64,000 nucleotides of DNA, from positions 62,001 through 126,000 of the forward strand of contig JAKAQR010000004.1 in NCBI GenBank assembly GCA_021819725.1, written 5' to 3'. This DNA is from Actinomycetes bacterium (GTDB lineage: Bacteria > Actinomycetota > Acidimicrobiia > Acidimicrobiales > Acidimicrobiaceae). The position numbers and the translations under genes are program-made. Positions 9,343-16,817 of the stretch are shown piece after piece; position 1 is the first letter of the stretch, and each line of letters opens with the position of its first letter. The notes beneath the pieces are model-generated. The model saw only the letters and a program-made list of their open reading frames with translations. It was not told the DNA's origin and did no database searches.

Positions 9343-10249
9343 ACAACCCTCCCCTCACTCACCTGCTCGATTCGTACTGCGCCGTCCGACGCCACCGGGA
9401 TCGATGATCCCACCGCGAACCCATGCCACCGGTACCAACTACGACACAAGCTTCTCCCGCAAAGAATCCGTGCGGCGGGTACGTGCATTCCTCCTCGATT
9501 CGGCTATCGCACCACTCACCCGTCGAGTTACTCGACCCACCGTCATCAACACCTCTGTCCTCGACACACTCGAGCGGCCGATCATCTTCGTCGCAAATCA
9601 CCAGAGTCATCTCGACACTCCATTGATTCTCGCCGTTCTGCCGCCAAAGCTTCGGCATCATACGGTCGTTGGAGCAGGAGCCGACTTCTTCTTCGACCGA
9701 AGGACCAAAGGCTTCTTCTCCTCAACATTGCTCGGGGCGATCCCAATCGATCGCGTACGCCCTTCACGTGCCTCGGCAGAGTTAGCGACCCAGCTACTAG
9801 AGGAGGAATGGAATCTCGTACTCTTTCCAGAAGGTGGTAGAACCCCTGATGGCCTCGCCCAAGAGCTCAAGTCCGGTGCCGCCCAGATGGCGATCAAAAC
9901 CGGCCGGCCGGTCGTGCCAATCTTCATCGATGGCACGTATGAGATCTACGGGAAAGCCTCTGATCGCATTCACCCTGGCTCAACGACCGTCATCATCGGC
10001 GAACCCCTCGTTCCACGTGAGGGAGAACGCGTCTCCGCTCTCAATGATCGCATCACCCAGGCCCTCGGCGTACTGGGCCGCGAAGCAGCAACGGATTTCT
10101 TCACCGCGCGCCAACCCGGCCGAGCACTCTCCTTCCCCGCCCCCTCGCGGAGCTGGGTGGAGGCCTGGGAAACGAGCGAGCACCGCCACCAGCATGAGGA
10201 ACCGCGCAAGTGGCCAAAGATGTTTGGTTCGCGACACTCAAGCAAATAG
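9332..10249 (+). CDS. PlsC-like 1-acylglycerol-3-phosphate acyltransferase
   Basis: This 305-residue protein is the last gene of the reductase/dehydrogenase/LarA-like operon and overlaps the preceding gene by 11 bp. It has the acyltransferase catalytic motif NHQSHLD (His90 and Asp95) and the glycerol-phosphate binding motif FPEGGRT (165-171), followed by GRPVVPIFIDGTYEIYG. It should transfer an acyl group from acyl-CoA or acyl-ACP to a hydroxyl, classically of lysophosphatidate. The N-terminal 45 residues are Pro/Ser/Thr-rich and likely disordered. Its presence beside a fatty acyl reductase suggests a modified or neutral lipid rather than housekeeping phosphatidate, but the acceptor is not known. 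Confidence 0.88.
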   Translation: MSTKQPSPHSPARFVLRRPTPPGSMIPPRTHATGTNYDTSFSRKESVRRVRAFLLDSAIAPLTRRVTRPTVINTSVLDTLERPIIFVANHQSHLDTPLILAVLPPKLRHHTVVGAGADFFFDRRTKGFFSSTLLGAIPIDRVRPSRASAELATQLLEEEWNLVLFPEGGRTPDGLAQELKSGAAQMAIKTGRPVVPIFIDGTYEIYGKASDRIHPGSTTVIIGEPLVPREGERVSALNDRITQALGVLGREAATDFFTARQPGRALSFPAPSRSWVEAWETSEHRHQHEEPRKWPKMFGSRHSSK

Positions 10250-10341
10250 CCACTCATCGAACAGTTCAGGGTTCCGGCCTCTCGATCTCGAGTATCGTAC
10301 CGCCCCATCGCCAAACCCTACGACGTTACGATCGTCACCCC

Positions 10342-11037
10342 TTATTCGAGACCAAAGAATGCATCCCTTAGGGCCGCATCATCGGAGAAGGAGTCTTTGG
10401 TACCCGAGAAGCGAATCCTTCCTCCCTCAAGGACGGAGACTGCATCAGCGATCTCCAAGAATGAGACATTTTGCTCTGCTACTAAGAGGGTGGTGCTCCC
10501 ACGCAACTCTGCTAGTCGGTCCACGACCTCTGACACATAACGCGGAGAGAGACCGGCGGAGGGCTCATCCAGCAAGAGCACCTTTGGCTGGGAGACGAGC
10601 GCTCTGGCAATGGCGACGAGTTTACGCTGACCACCTGAGAGCCCACCGGCAAGTGCGCGCCGACGTCCCCGTAACTCGGCAAACCTACTGTAGGCGAATT
10701 CGATGGCCTCTTTTCTCTTGCTGGGAGGAACCACCAATGCGCTCAATCGTAGGTTGTCCTCCACGGTGAGGTCTGGAAAGATGCCAACCTCGCTGGTGAA
10801 ACCAAGGCCAATCTTCGTGCGTTGGGGTGCAGACAATCTTGTGATATCGTTACCATCGACATGGACACTGCCCGCCCAACAGGGTAACAGACCAACGAGA
10901 ACCTTGAGAAGCGTTGACTTACCCGCCCCGTTCGCACCAAGGAGAACGTGCACCTCGTTCTCTTGAACGCTGAGATCGAGACCCCACAAAATCTGCACGC
11001 TTCCGTAGCCCGACTCGACACCTTCAGCTCGTAGCAC
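10342..11037 (-). CDS. livF: Branched-chain amino acid-type ABC transporter ATPase (LivF)
   Basis: This is a 231-residue ABC ATPase of the LivF class. It has Walker A GANGAGKST, the LSGGQRKLVAIARAL signature and Walker B VLLLDEPSAGL, with IGLGFTSEVGIFPDLTVEDNL in the region typical of Liv-family ATPases. I chose the GTG at 11037 because GGAAGGA lies 7 nt upstream; it overlaps the end of livG by 14 bp. It is the distal gene of the minus-strand importer operon (order livK-livH-livM-livG-livF) and energises uptake with LivG. Real substrates of this family include branched-chain amino acids, other amino acids, urea and aromatic acids. Confidence 0.9.
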   Translation of the reverse strand: MLRAEGVESGYGSVQILWGLDLSVQENEVHVLLGANGAGKSTLLKVLVGLLPCWAGSVHVDGNDITRLSAPQRTKIGLGFTSEVGIFPDLTVEDNLRLSALVVPPSKRKEAIEFAYSRFAELRGRRRALAGGLSGGQRKLVAIARALVSQPKVLLLDEPSAGLSPRYVSEVVDRLAELRGSTTLLVAEQNVSFLEIADAVSVLEGGRIRFSGTKDSFSDDAALRDAFFGLE

Positions 11038-11761
11038 TGTCGTTCCTTCCAAGGAAGACCTCTTGAACTCGATTATCTGCGAGTGCATCGCGCAGCGAAC
11101 CCTGAAAGATCACTTGACCTGCCGTAAGCACATAGACGCCATCAACCACCTGTTCAAGAAAGCCCATCAGATGTTCAACCACCACCAACGAGATGCCTTC
11201 GTCGACGAGGTTCCTGAGCATCGCAGCCACATCCTGAAGTTCGTTGGGGGTCAAACCAGCGGCGAGTTCATCGATAAACAAGAGACGCGGCGACATCACC
11301 AGCGCTCGTGCCAAGTCCAGACGTTTCTGTTGTGCCGCCGTTAGGTCGCTCGCTGAGGCTCGTGACTCGCGCAGTAAATTCGTCGTCTCGAGTACTTCAT
11401 CGACACCTCTCGGGTGATGGGCGTGATGCGCAGCCACCTCCACATTCTCGCGCACCGTCAAACTGGCGAATGGCTTCGAGATCTGAAAGGTACGGTTGAT
11501 GCCCGCGCGAGCGATGACATCAGCCCGTTTTCCTGTAAGGTTCGCACCTGCGAAGTGTATCGACCCTGCCGCTGGTGGGTACAGTCCGCAGACGGTATTG
11601 ACCAATGTCGTCTTGCCAGAGCCATTCGGTCCAACCAGTCCGATCGCCTGCGAAGCTCCCACCTCGATCGAGACGCCGTCGAGCGCGCGAAACTTTCCAA
11701 ACCGAGTCACGAGGTCCGCAACCTGGAGCAAGGGGGAGCTCGGCGTCACCGTATCGACCAT
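11024..11761 (-). CDS. livG: Branched-chain amino acid-type ABC transporter ATPase (LivG)
   Basis: This is a 245-residue ABC ATPase with Walker A GPNGSGKTT and the LivG-type NRTFQISKPFASLTVRENV block. The signature motif is degenerate: LTAAQQKRLDLARAL in place of the usual LSxGxQ, and Walker B reads LLFIDELAAGL. The catalytic Glu is present, so it is probably active as the partner of LivF. The ATG at 11761 overlaps the livM stop (TGATG), with GAGGAG 9 nt upstream. The C-terminus has FLGRNDS, resembling the 'FLG' end of the family. Confidence 0.88.
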   Translation of the reverse strand: MVDTVTPSSPLLQVADLVTRFGKFRALDGVSIEVGASQAIGLVGPNGSGKTTLVNTVCGLYPPAAGSIHFAGANLTGKRADVIARAGINRTFQISKPFASLTVRENVEVAAHHAHHPRGVDEVLETTNLLRESRASASDLTAAQQKRLDLARALVMSPRLLFIDELAAGLTPNELQDVAAMLRNLVDEGISLVVVEHLMGFLEQVVDGVYVLTAGQVIFQGSLRDALADNRVQEVFLGRNDSATS

Positions 11762-12753
11762 CAGCGGGAACTCCTCATAAACGGTCGGTGTTCGTGTAAG
11801 TATCGCGCGATGCCGGCGAGACCCCGTGGAGCAAACAACACCAAGAGCACGATCACGAGACCATAGATCAATTGGAAGTACTGCGGGTTGGAGACACCCA
11901 CCACGTTATACACCGCATACAGCACCGCCGCACCCAGCGTCGGTCCCCAAATCGTACCGATGCCCCCGAACAACGCGAAGACGATGGCAAAAACCGATAC
12001 CGTCACATCAAAGACGTCCTGCGGGTAAAACACACTGATGGCCCAACCGTAGATCGCGCCTCCGATCCCAGCGATCGCGGCAGCGATCAGCCACGCGTAG
12101 AACCGATCGCGTGCGACATTGATACCCGCCATTGAGGCCGAGTAAGGATCGTCGCGTATCGCCTTGAGGGTCATCCCATACCGCGAGTTTTTGATCAACA
12201 CCACTGCGAGGATCGAGACTGCCGCGAGACCAACAGCCATACCAAATGACCATCCAGAGGAGTAGACCGCTGCTAAATTCAATCCGTACGGTCCATTGGT
12301 TATTTTCGTAAGCGATGGATTGGCGACGATTGCATAGAGCGCCTCCCCCACGGCGAGTGTCGTCAAGGCAAAATAGGCACCTTTGAGCCGGAACAGGGGC
12401 AACATCACTGCCCCGACGACAACCCCACCAACACCGCCAAAGAGGGCCGCCACCGGCCCAGAGAGACCAAGGTGCACGATCCCATAACCGGCAACATAGG
12501 CCCCTATCCCAAAGAACCCGAAGTATCCAAAGGGAAGATAGCCGGTAAAGCCATAGATGATGTTGATCCCTTGAGCCAGAGCGATGTAGATCGCCATATC
12601 GACCAAGAGTAACTCATTGGAGTAGACGTGGACCGCGACGAGAAAGGCCAGCACCGGGATCGCGACTGCCATGCCAGGCGAAAGAAACCGGCGCCACCTT
12701 GGCCCCTGCTTCCCTTCTCCCACCATCGGCACCTGGCGTGCGCTAAGCGACAC
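11761..12753 (-). CDS. livM: Branched-chain amino acid-type ABC permease (LivM)
   Basis: This 330-residue inner-membrane permease has about 9-10 hydrophobic segments and the LivM pattern AQGINIIYGFTGYLPFG near its N-terminus, then MTLKAIRDDPYSASMAGINV (about 200-220) and a GGIGTIWGPTLGAA segment. I chose the GTG at 12753 because GGAGG precedes it by about 4 nt; this start overlaps the livH stop by 11 bp. With LivH it forms the transmembrane pathway of the importer. Confidence 0.88.
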   Translation of the reverse strand: MSLSARQVPMVGEGKQGPRWRRFLSPGMAVAIPVLAFLVAVHVYSNELLLVDMAIYIALAQGINIIYGFTGYLPFGYFGFFGIGAYVAGYGIVHLGLSGPVAALFGGVGGVVVGAVMLPLFRLKGAYFALTTLAVGEALYAIVANPSLTKITNGPYGLNLAAVYSSGWSFGMAVGLAAVSILAVVLIKNSRYGMTLKAIRDDPYSASMAGINVARDRFYAWLIAAAIAGIGGAIYGWAISVFYPQDVFDVTVSVFAIVFALFGGIGTIWGPTLGAAVLYAVYNVVGVSNPQYFQLIYGLVIVLLVLFAPRGLAGIARYLHEHRPFMRSSR

Positions 12754-13621
12754 GTTGCCTCCTTCCAAGTAGACCCTGTGGCCGAAGGAGCATGGTAAGG
12801 ATAACTAATGCATACGGCACCAAGTTCGACCAACTCGGCGCATAAACCTGTGCTAATTGGGTCACGACACCAAAGATCAGTGCCGCGATCACCGTACCAA
12901 CCGGGTTACCCAGCGAACCAAAGACGATAATCGCAAAGGCCGTGATCGTCAAGGCCACCCCATCCGTGGGGGCGATACCTCCAAAGATGAATATTCCCAT
13001 CGTTCCGGCGGCGGCAGCCAGACCAAAGCCGACACCAAAGAACAGACCTGACACCAGCCTCGACTCGATCCCCGCCGTCGCCGCCTCGCTCGTAGACGAC
13101 ATCACTGCACGCACCCGCAGGCCAAAAGGGGTACGGTAAAGGAGCCAAAGAAACACTGCGAGAATCGGAATGCTCACGAGCGCGGCAACCCACCATATCC
13201 CAGGATACGACTCGCCAAGCAGATGCAGCGATGAGACTGGAAGGGCGCTCGTAGGCAGCGAGTGTTCATTTGGACCGAAGATGAGCGATGCAGCTGCCTC
13301 AATAACCTGGGACAACCCGAAGAAGAGAATAAGGGAGAGGGTTTCGGGATCAGAGGACTTCGTCAATCGCGGCGTCAGATACCGATGGACTAAAAACCCT
13401 AGCGCGATCGCGAACGGCAGTACGACCACCGCCGCGACGATCGGGGACAGGTGGGCGGTCTCGTAGAGCTCCCAAGCCGCATAACCACCGAGTACCACGA
13501 TATCGCCATGAGCGAGGTTGATAATGCGCTGTGCTCCAAAGACGACATTAAGGCCCATCGCAAACAGCGCGTAATAGATACCAAGGAGAATACCCCCGAC
13601 AACAGCGAACTCAAAAAGCAC
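12743..13621 (-). CDS. livH: Branched-chain amino acid-type ABC permease (LivH)
   Basis: This 292-residue polytopic permease has the LivH signature MGLNVVFGAQRIINLAHGD close to the N-terminus and the cytoplasmic-loop motif RTPFGLRVRAVMSSTSEAAT with GIESR, where the ATPases dock. GTG at 13621 has GGGAG upstream; a TTG 24 bp earlier is possible but has no ribosome site. A strong hairpin (13653-13678) lies between it and the binding-protein gene and probably sets the permease genes at a lower level than the binding protein. Confidence 0.88.
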   Translation of the reverse strand: MLFEFAVVGGILLGIYYALFAMGLNVVFGAQRIINLAHGDIVVLGGYAAWELYETAHLSPIVAAVVVLPFAIALGFLVHRYLTPRLTKSSDPETLSLILFFGLSQVIEAAASLIFGPNEHSLPTSALPVSSLHLLGESYPGIWWVAALVSIPILAVFLWLLYRTPFGLRVRAVMSSTSEAATAGIESRLVSGLFFGVGFGLAAAAGTMGIFIFGGIAPTDGVALTITAFAIIVFGSLGNPVGTVIAALIFGVVTQLAQVYAPSWSNLVPYALVILTMLLRPQGLLGRRQRVA

Positions 13622-13652
13622 GTCTGCTCCCGGAAGGCACCCCAAGGACTTG

Positions 13653-13678
13653 TAGACCCACCCAAGCGGGTGGGTCTA
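13653..13678 (-). terminator. Intercistronic hairpin between livK and livH
   Basis: Perfect 11-bp inverted repeat TAGACCCACCC / GGGTGGGTCTA with an AAGC loop. No T-run follows on the minus strand. Its position directly after the periplasmic binding-protein gene matches hairpins that partially terminate or stabilise the upstream mRNA in many ABC importer operons. Confidence 0.75.
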
Positions 13679-13693
13679 GAGACTCCGTTTCGA

Positions 13694-14944
13694 TCATGGA
13701 GCAGGATAAACAGCGGTGGCTGTTGCCTGCGATGCCGGATAGACCGCGTGGAGGGTGACTCCTGCACTCGAGGGGAAAAGTTGGGCCAGCGGAAGCAGCT
13801 CACCGACCTGGGCACCCTCAGAATCGAGTACGAACTTGCCATCGACCGTGGTCATATTGCCAGAGAGTGCCTGAGCACCTGCTCGGATAGCAGACTGACT
13901 CAACGACTTCGCATTCCTCAATGCACCCTCTACCACCAAGCCAGTGTTATAGCCAAGTAGGGAGAGCGTGTTGAGCTGTCCTGGATAGGCCGCCGAAAAC
14001 TGGGTCTTAAAGGCAGCGGAGTTCAACCCCTCTGTGACATTGGGGTAGTTGACGTAGAGATTGGTGCCGTAAGTGTAAGTGTACTTCAGGCCAGCCGTAC
14101 CGACCTCACTCTTGAAGAGACTGAGGAGCTGACCCGGAAAAACCGTGAAGGTCATCTTGGGATGCAAGCCCGCTGACTCAACATTTTGCAAGAATGCGGT
14201 ATCGTTGGGCTGGTAGCCCAACTCAAGGATCGCATCTGGATGTTTTGCCTCAACAGACTGGAGAATCGTGGTATAACTCGTGGTACTGGTAGGGACCCCC
14301 TCGTAGACCACTGGCGTGATACCCGCAGCCGTTAACTTGCTTTTGAGAGTGATCGCCTGCGATTGATCAAAGTCATTCGTCGCATACACAATGGCGACCT
14401 TCTTGATCTTCTTGGCGATAAGGAACTGTGCCAACGGATCTGGCCAGATATCAGACTCAGGCAGGTCGCAGAGGACAATGTACTTATTCGAAGGGCTGAA
14501 GAAGGGGATCCCCGTCCCTGACTGGTCAAACAAAACCACCTTGTGCGCCTCAGCGAGCGAGACAGCAGGTGCGGTGAGGACGGACCCAAAATCCGCTACC
14601 AAGATATTCACCTTGTCCTGGGTAATTAACTGATTGTAGAGGGTAGCCGCCGTCGAAGCCGAACTCAGATCATTGTAGGCCACCAGCTTGACAGGGATAC
14701 GCTTCTTATAGGCACCGACATAGACCCCGCCCTTCTTATTCTCATGAGTGATCCAGAACTTGAGGCCATCGAGCTCAGGAAGCGACGAGGTCGCAAAGGA
14801 TCCAGAGCCGGAATAGGCGGTGCCGATGGTGATATCAGCTGGTGCCTTCGACGTCGATGACGCAGTAGACGATGACGAAGAGCCACAAGCGGCTAAAACC
14901 ATGCTCGCGGCAGCCGCTAACCCAACAAAAGAACGAATTTTCAC
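13694..14944 (-). CDS. livK: Substrate-binding lipoprotein of branched-chain amino acid-type ABC importer (LivK-like)
   Basis: This is an approximately 416-residue secreted lipoprotein. A short basic start, hydrophobic core and lipobox VLAAC are followed by a Ser/Thr linker (SSSSSTASSTSK). The mature part begins ITIGTAYSGSGSFA, typical of type I periplasmic-binding-protein fold Leu/Ile/Val receptors, and has LGYNTGLVVEGAL near the end. It captures the substrate outside the membrane for LivHMGF. I prefer GTG at 14944 (GGGGGAAG just upstream); a TTG at 14956 is the alternative. The gene is first in the operon. Confidence 0.9.
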   Translation of the reverse strand: MKIRSFVGLAAAASMVLAACGSSSSSTASSTSKAPADITIGTAYSGSGSFATSSLPELDGLKFWITHENKKGGVYVGAYKKRIPVKLVAYNDLSSASTAATLYNQLITQDKVNILVADFGSVLTAPAVSLAEAHKVVLFDQSGTGIPFFSPSNKYIVLCDLPESDIWPDPLAQFLIAKKIKKVAIVYATNDFDQSQAITLKSKLTAAGITPVVYEGVPTSTTSYTTILQSVEAKHPDAILELGYQPNDTAFLQNVESAGLHPKMTFTVFPGQLLSLFKSEVGTAGLKYTYTYGTNLYVNYPNVTEGLNSAAFKTQFSAAYPGQLNTLSLLGYNTGLVVEGALRNAKSLSQSAIRAGAQALSGNMTTVDGKFVLDSEGAQVGELLPLAQLFPSSAGVTLHAVYPASQATATAVYPAP

Positions 14945-15601
14945 AACTTCCCCCAAACCGTACTATGCACGAAATGTGCCGAACGCCACAATAGTAACGG
15001 GATTACGACAGGATCACCCCTGATTACCATTCATTTGCCCGGCTTCTCAGCTAAATCTCAGGATACAACCCTTCGACCTCCTTCAGCTCCATGGCGGACG
15101 TGGAATCAGACGGCGACTGAGCGCCGGTCATAGGCACATGTTGGCGTGGCTCAACGGTCATGACGCAGTCACCTGGACCCACGCACAGAAGCATCCTCGA
15201 TCGGGCGAGACTCCTCGATTCCCAACAGCATATCGAACGTTGCCAGTGGCGGATCGCAACACGATCGACCTTGCCTTCAATGCTGTAGATATTGGGGTCA
15301 TCCCCAGCACCGACGCTATGAGTGGCCGATAACGATCATGCTTCAATGCTAGGTGGGAGTTTCACCCCAAGAGATGGCAGATCGGTCATGGCAAGGATGT
15401 CTCAAGGTGGCTGTCAAGGGATCAACGGTGCGCACAGTTTGCTTGCGCGTAATCGCTCAATAACAATAAGATTGAGCAACTCTGCTCATCATTCGCACCG
15501 CTTCCGTGTTCCCGCAACCCTCTCGCGCCATCCACAACGGGCATGTAAGCCGGCTCGACACCGTCATCGCCACCTCACCGACGACGTAACAGTGGCCAGA
15601 G
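14945..15601. other. Intergenic region upstream of the liv operon
   Basis: About 657 bp with no convincing intact gene. It must hold the promoter of the liv operon (minus strand). A plus-strand open frame at 15138-15332 ends with residues such as TWTHAQ, YRTLPVAD and AVDIGVIPSTDAMSG, which faintly recall prephenate dehydratase (GTxTHxAA ... AVxxGxVDxGVVPIENS). If real, it would be a small relic. I do not call it a gene. Confidence 0.4.
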
Positions 15602-16366
15602 TCAACTCGACTCCATCAGACGCAACCCAGTTGGTGTCACGGAGTCCAGCGCAGGGGTGAGTTCAATCTCGAAGACCGCCATCGAGGCCGGAAACAACGA
15701 GCGAGAGAAGAGGACAGGATGATCGCCTTCGTCGAAGGTGATCCGTTCACATAAAAGGCCTGGCACCCCAGAGGCAACACCCAACAGATCGGCATCCGCA
15801 TCGGCGATCGTGACGCCGGCAATCGTTTGAACGGCCCGCTTGAGTGGGCGCTTGAGAAGATGGGATGCACTCAACAACTCGTAGAAGGAGCGATGTTCAA
15901 GATCGGCGATAGAAAGTCCCTTACCAAGAAAGGACGGTACCCACACCGTTACCTTTGCAAAAGGTGAACCATCAGCAAGGTTGACCCTCGTCACCTCCAG
16001 CAGTTCACCACCACCAAGCACCTCCTCGAGGCGTCCGGTAGCGGTGATCACGCGAGACGCGACGATACGACGTCGAGGCACAACCCCAATCTCTTCGAGC
16101 TGATGCTCAATCGTTGCAAACTCTCCGAGGACCTGCCGAAGGGGTGCGCGGGTCACCACCCATCCCCTCCCCTGTTGGGACTCCACCAGCCCCTCTCCAC
16201 GAAGGATCTCTAGCGCCTTACGCACCGTGATACGTGAAACGCCGAACCGAGAGCCGAGATCGGCTTCGGAGGGTAGGAGATCACCGGTGCGAAAATCGGC
16301 GGAGGAGATCTCCGCTCGAATCGCCTCGGCGACACTCGAATAACGGGGTACACGAACATGTCTTAT
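15602..16366 (-). CDS. GntR/HutC-family transcriptional regulator
   Basis: Reading the minus strand from 16366 gives a full-length 254-residue HutC-type protein. Residues 7-75 are the winged helix (VPRYSSVAEAIRAEI, LPSEADLGSRFGVSRITVRK, GLVESQQGRGWVV), followed by a UTRA ligand-binding domain (VTRVNLADGSPFAKVTVWVP, LLCERITFDEGDHPVLFSRS). In this frame there is no ATG, GTG or TTG before the HTH: two TAG stops lie at about 16375-16380, and the first plausible initiator is ATA at 16366 with AGGA 7 nt upstream. The first GTG (16225) would delete most of the HTH. It likely represses itself and aconitase through a shared 16-bp motif. Confidence 0.82.
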   Translation of the reverse strand: MRHVRVPRYSSVAEAIRAEISSADFRTGDLLPSEADLGSRFGVSRITVRKALEILRGEGLVESQQGRGWVVTRAPLRQVLGEFATIEHQLEEIGVVPRRRIVASRVITATGRLEEVLGGGELLEVTRVNLADGSPFAKVTVWVPSFLGKGLSIADLEHRSFYELLSASHLLKRPLKRAVQTIAGVTIADADADLLGVASGVPGLLCERITFDEGDHPVLFSRSLFPASMAVFEIELTPALDSVTPTGLRLMESS

Positions 16367-16379
16367 ACTTGTATCCTAC
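16364..16379 (+). promoter_or_regulatory. Putative GntR operator, copy 1 (gntR start region)
   Basis: TATACTTGTATCCTAC matches the sequence over the aconitase promoter (TAAACTTGTATTATAC, 16776-16791) at 13 of 16 positions in the same orientation. It overlaps the translation start region of the GntR gene, where it could mediate autoregulation. Confidence 0.55.
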
Positions 16380-16763
16380 TACGCCAATCCGCCTCACACC
16401 AAACCGTCCTCTCGGATCGATGTCGGTAGTGACTCAGAGGTCCTCACTGGGCCCCAGGCAATGCGCGCTCCGTAGCGCCTCTCCCGCTGGTGCGTCCCCT
16501 TCGACGTCCGCAGTGCAAGGGAAAGCGCCGACTTCAACACTCCGACATAGCATCACTTGGCGTCCGGATGAAGTGTTCAACGGGCAGTGCCAAAACGCCT
16601 GCGTGGTAGATCATGGTCGTCAATGCATCGTTGGCACTACATGGTTGACCCGCGTCAATAGCGACACCATCGCCATCCTGGAAGACTCCAATTACCCGAT
16701 GCTTCTCAGTGTCGCGACGACCCGCGTTCCCCCACACCAGCGCGGGTATCGATGTATCGGATG
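16380..16763. other. Intergenic region between gntR and acn
   Basis: About 384 bp. Open frames on both strands (for example the plus-strand frame running 16234-16821) have no recognisable domain and overlap the regulator. No RNA gene was seen. Both flanking genes are probably controlled from the two ends of this stretch. Confidence 0.5.
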
Positions 16764-16792
16764 TTGCACCTGTCTTAAACTTGTATTATACT
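16764..16792 (+). promoter_or_regulatory. acn promoter with overlapping GntR operator copy 2
   Basis: TTGCAC (-35, 16764-16769) and TATACT (-10, 16787-16792) are separated by 17 nt, a near-ideal vegetative promoter. The predicted start of transcription is at about 16799, which excludes the ATG at 16794 and supports the ATG at 16818. The motif TAAACTTGTATTATAC (16776-16791), containing GTATTATAC as in HutC-type operators, covers the spacer and -10 box, so bound repressor would block RNA polymerase. Confidence 0.65.
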
Positions 16793-16817
16793 TATGGCTA
16801 CCGACGAAAGGACGACC

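Noticed and set aside
16794..16796. Earlier ATG as aconitase start
   Set aside because: It lies within or before the predicted transcription start (-10 box ends at 16792) and lacks a ribosome site, unlike ATG at 16818.
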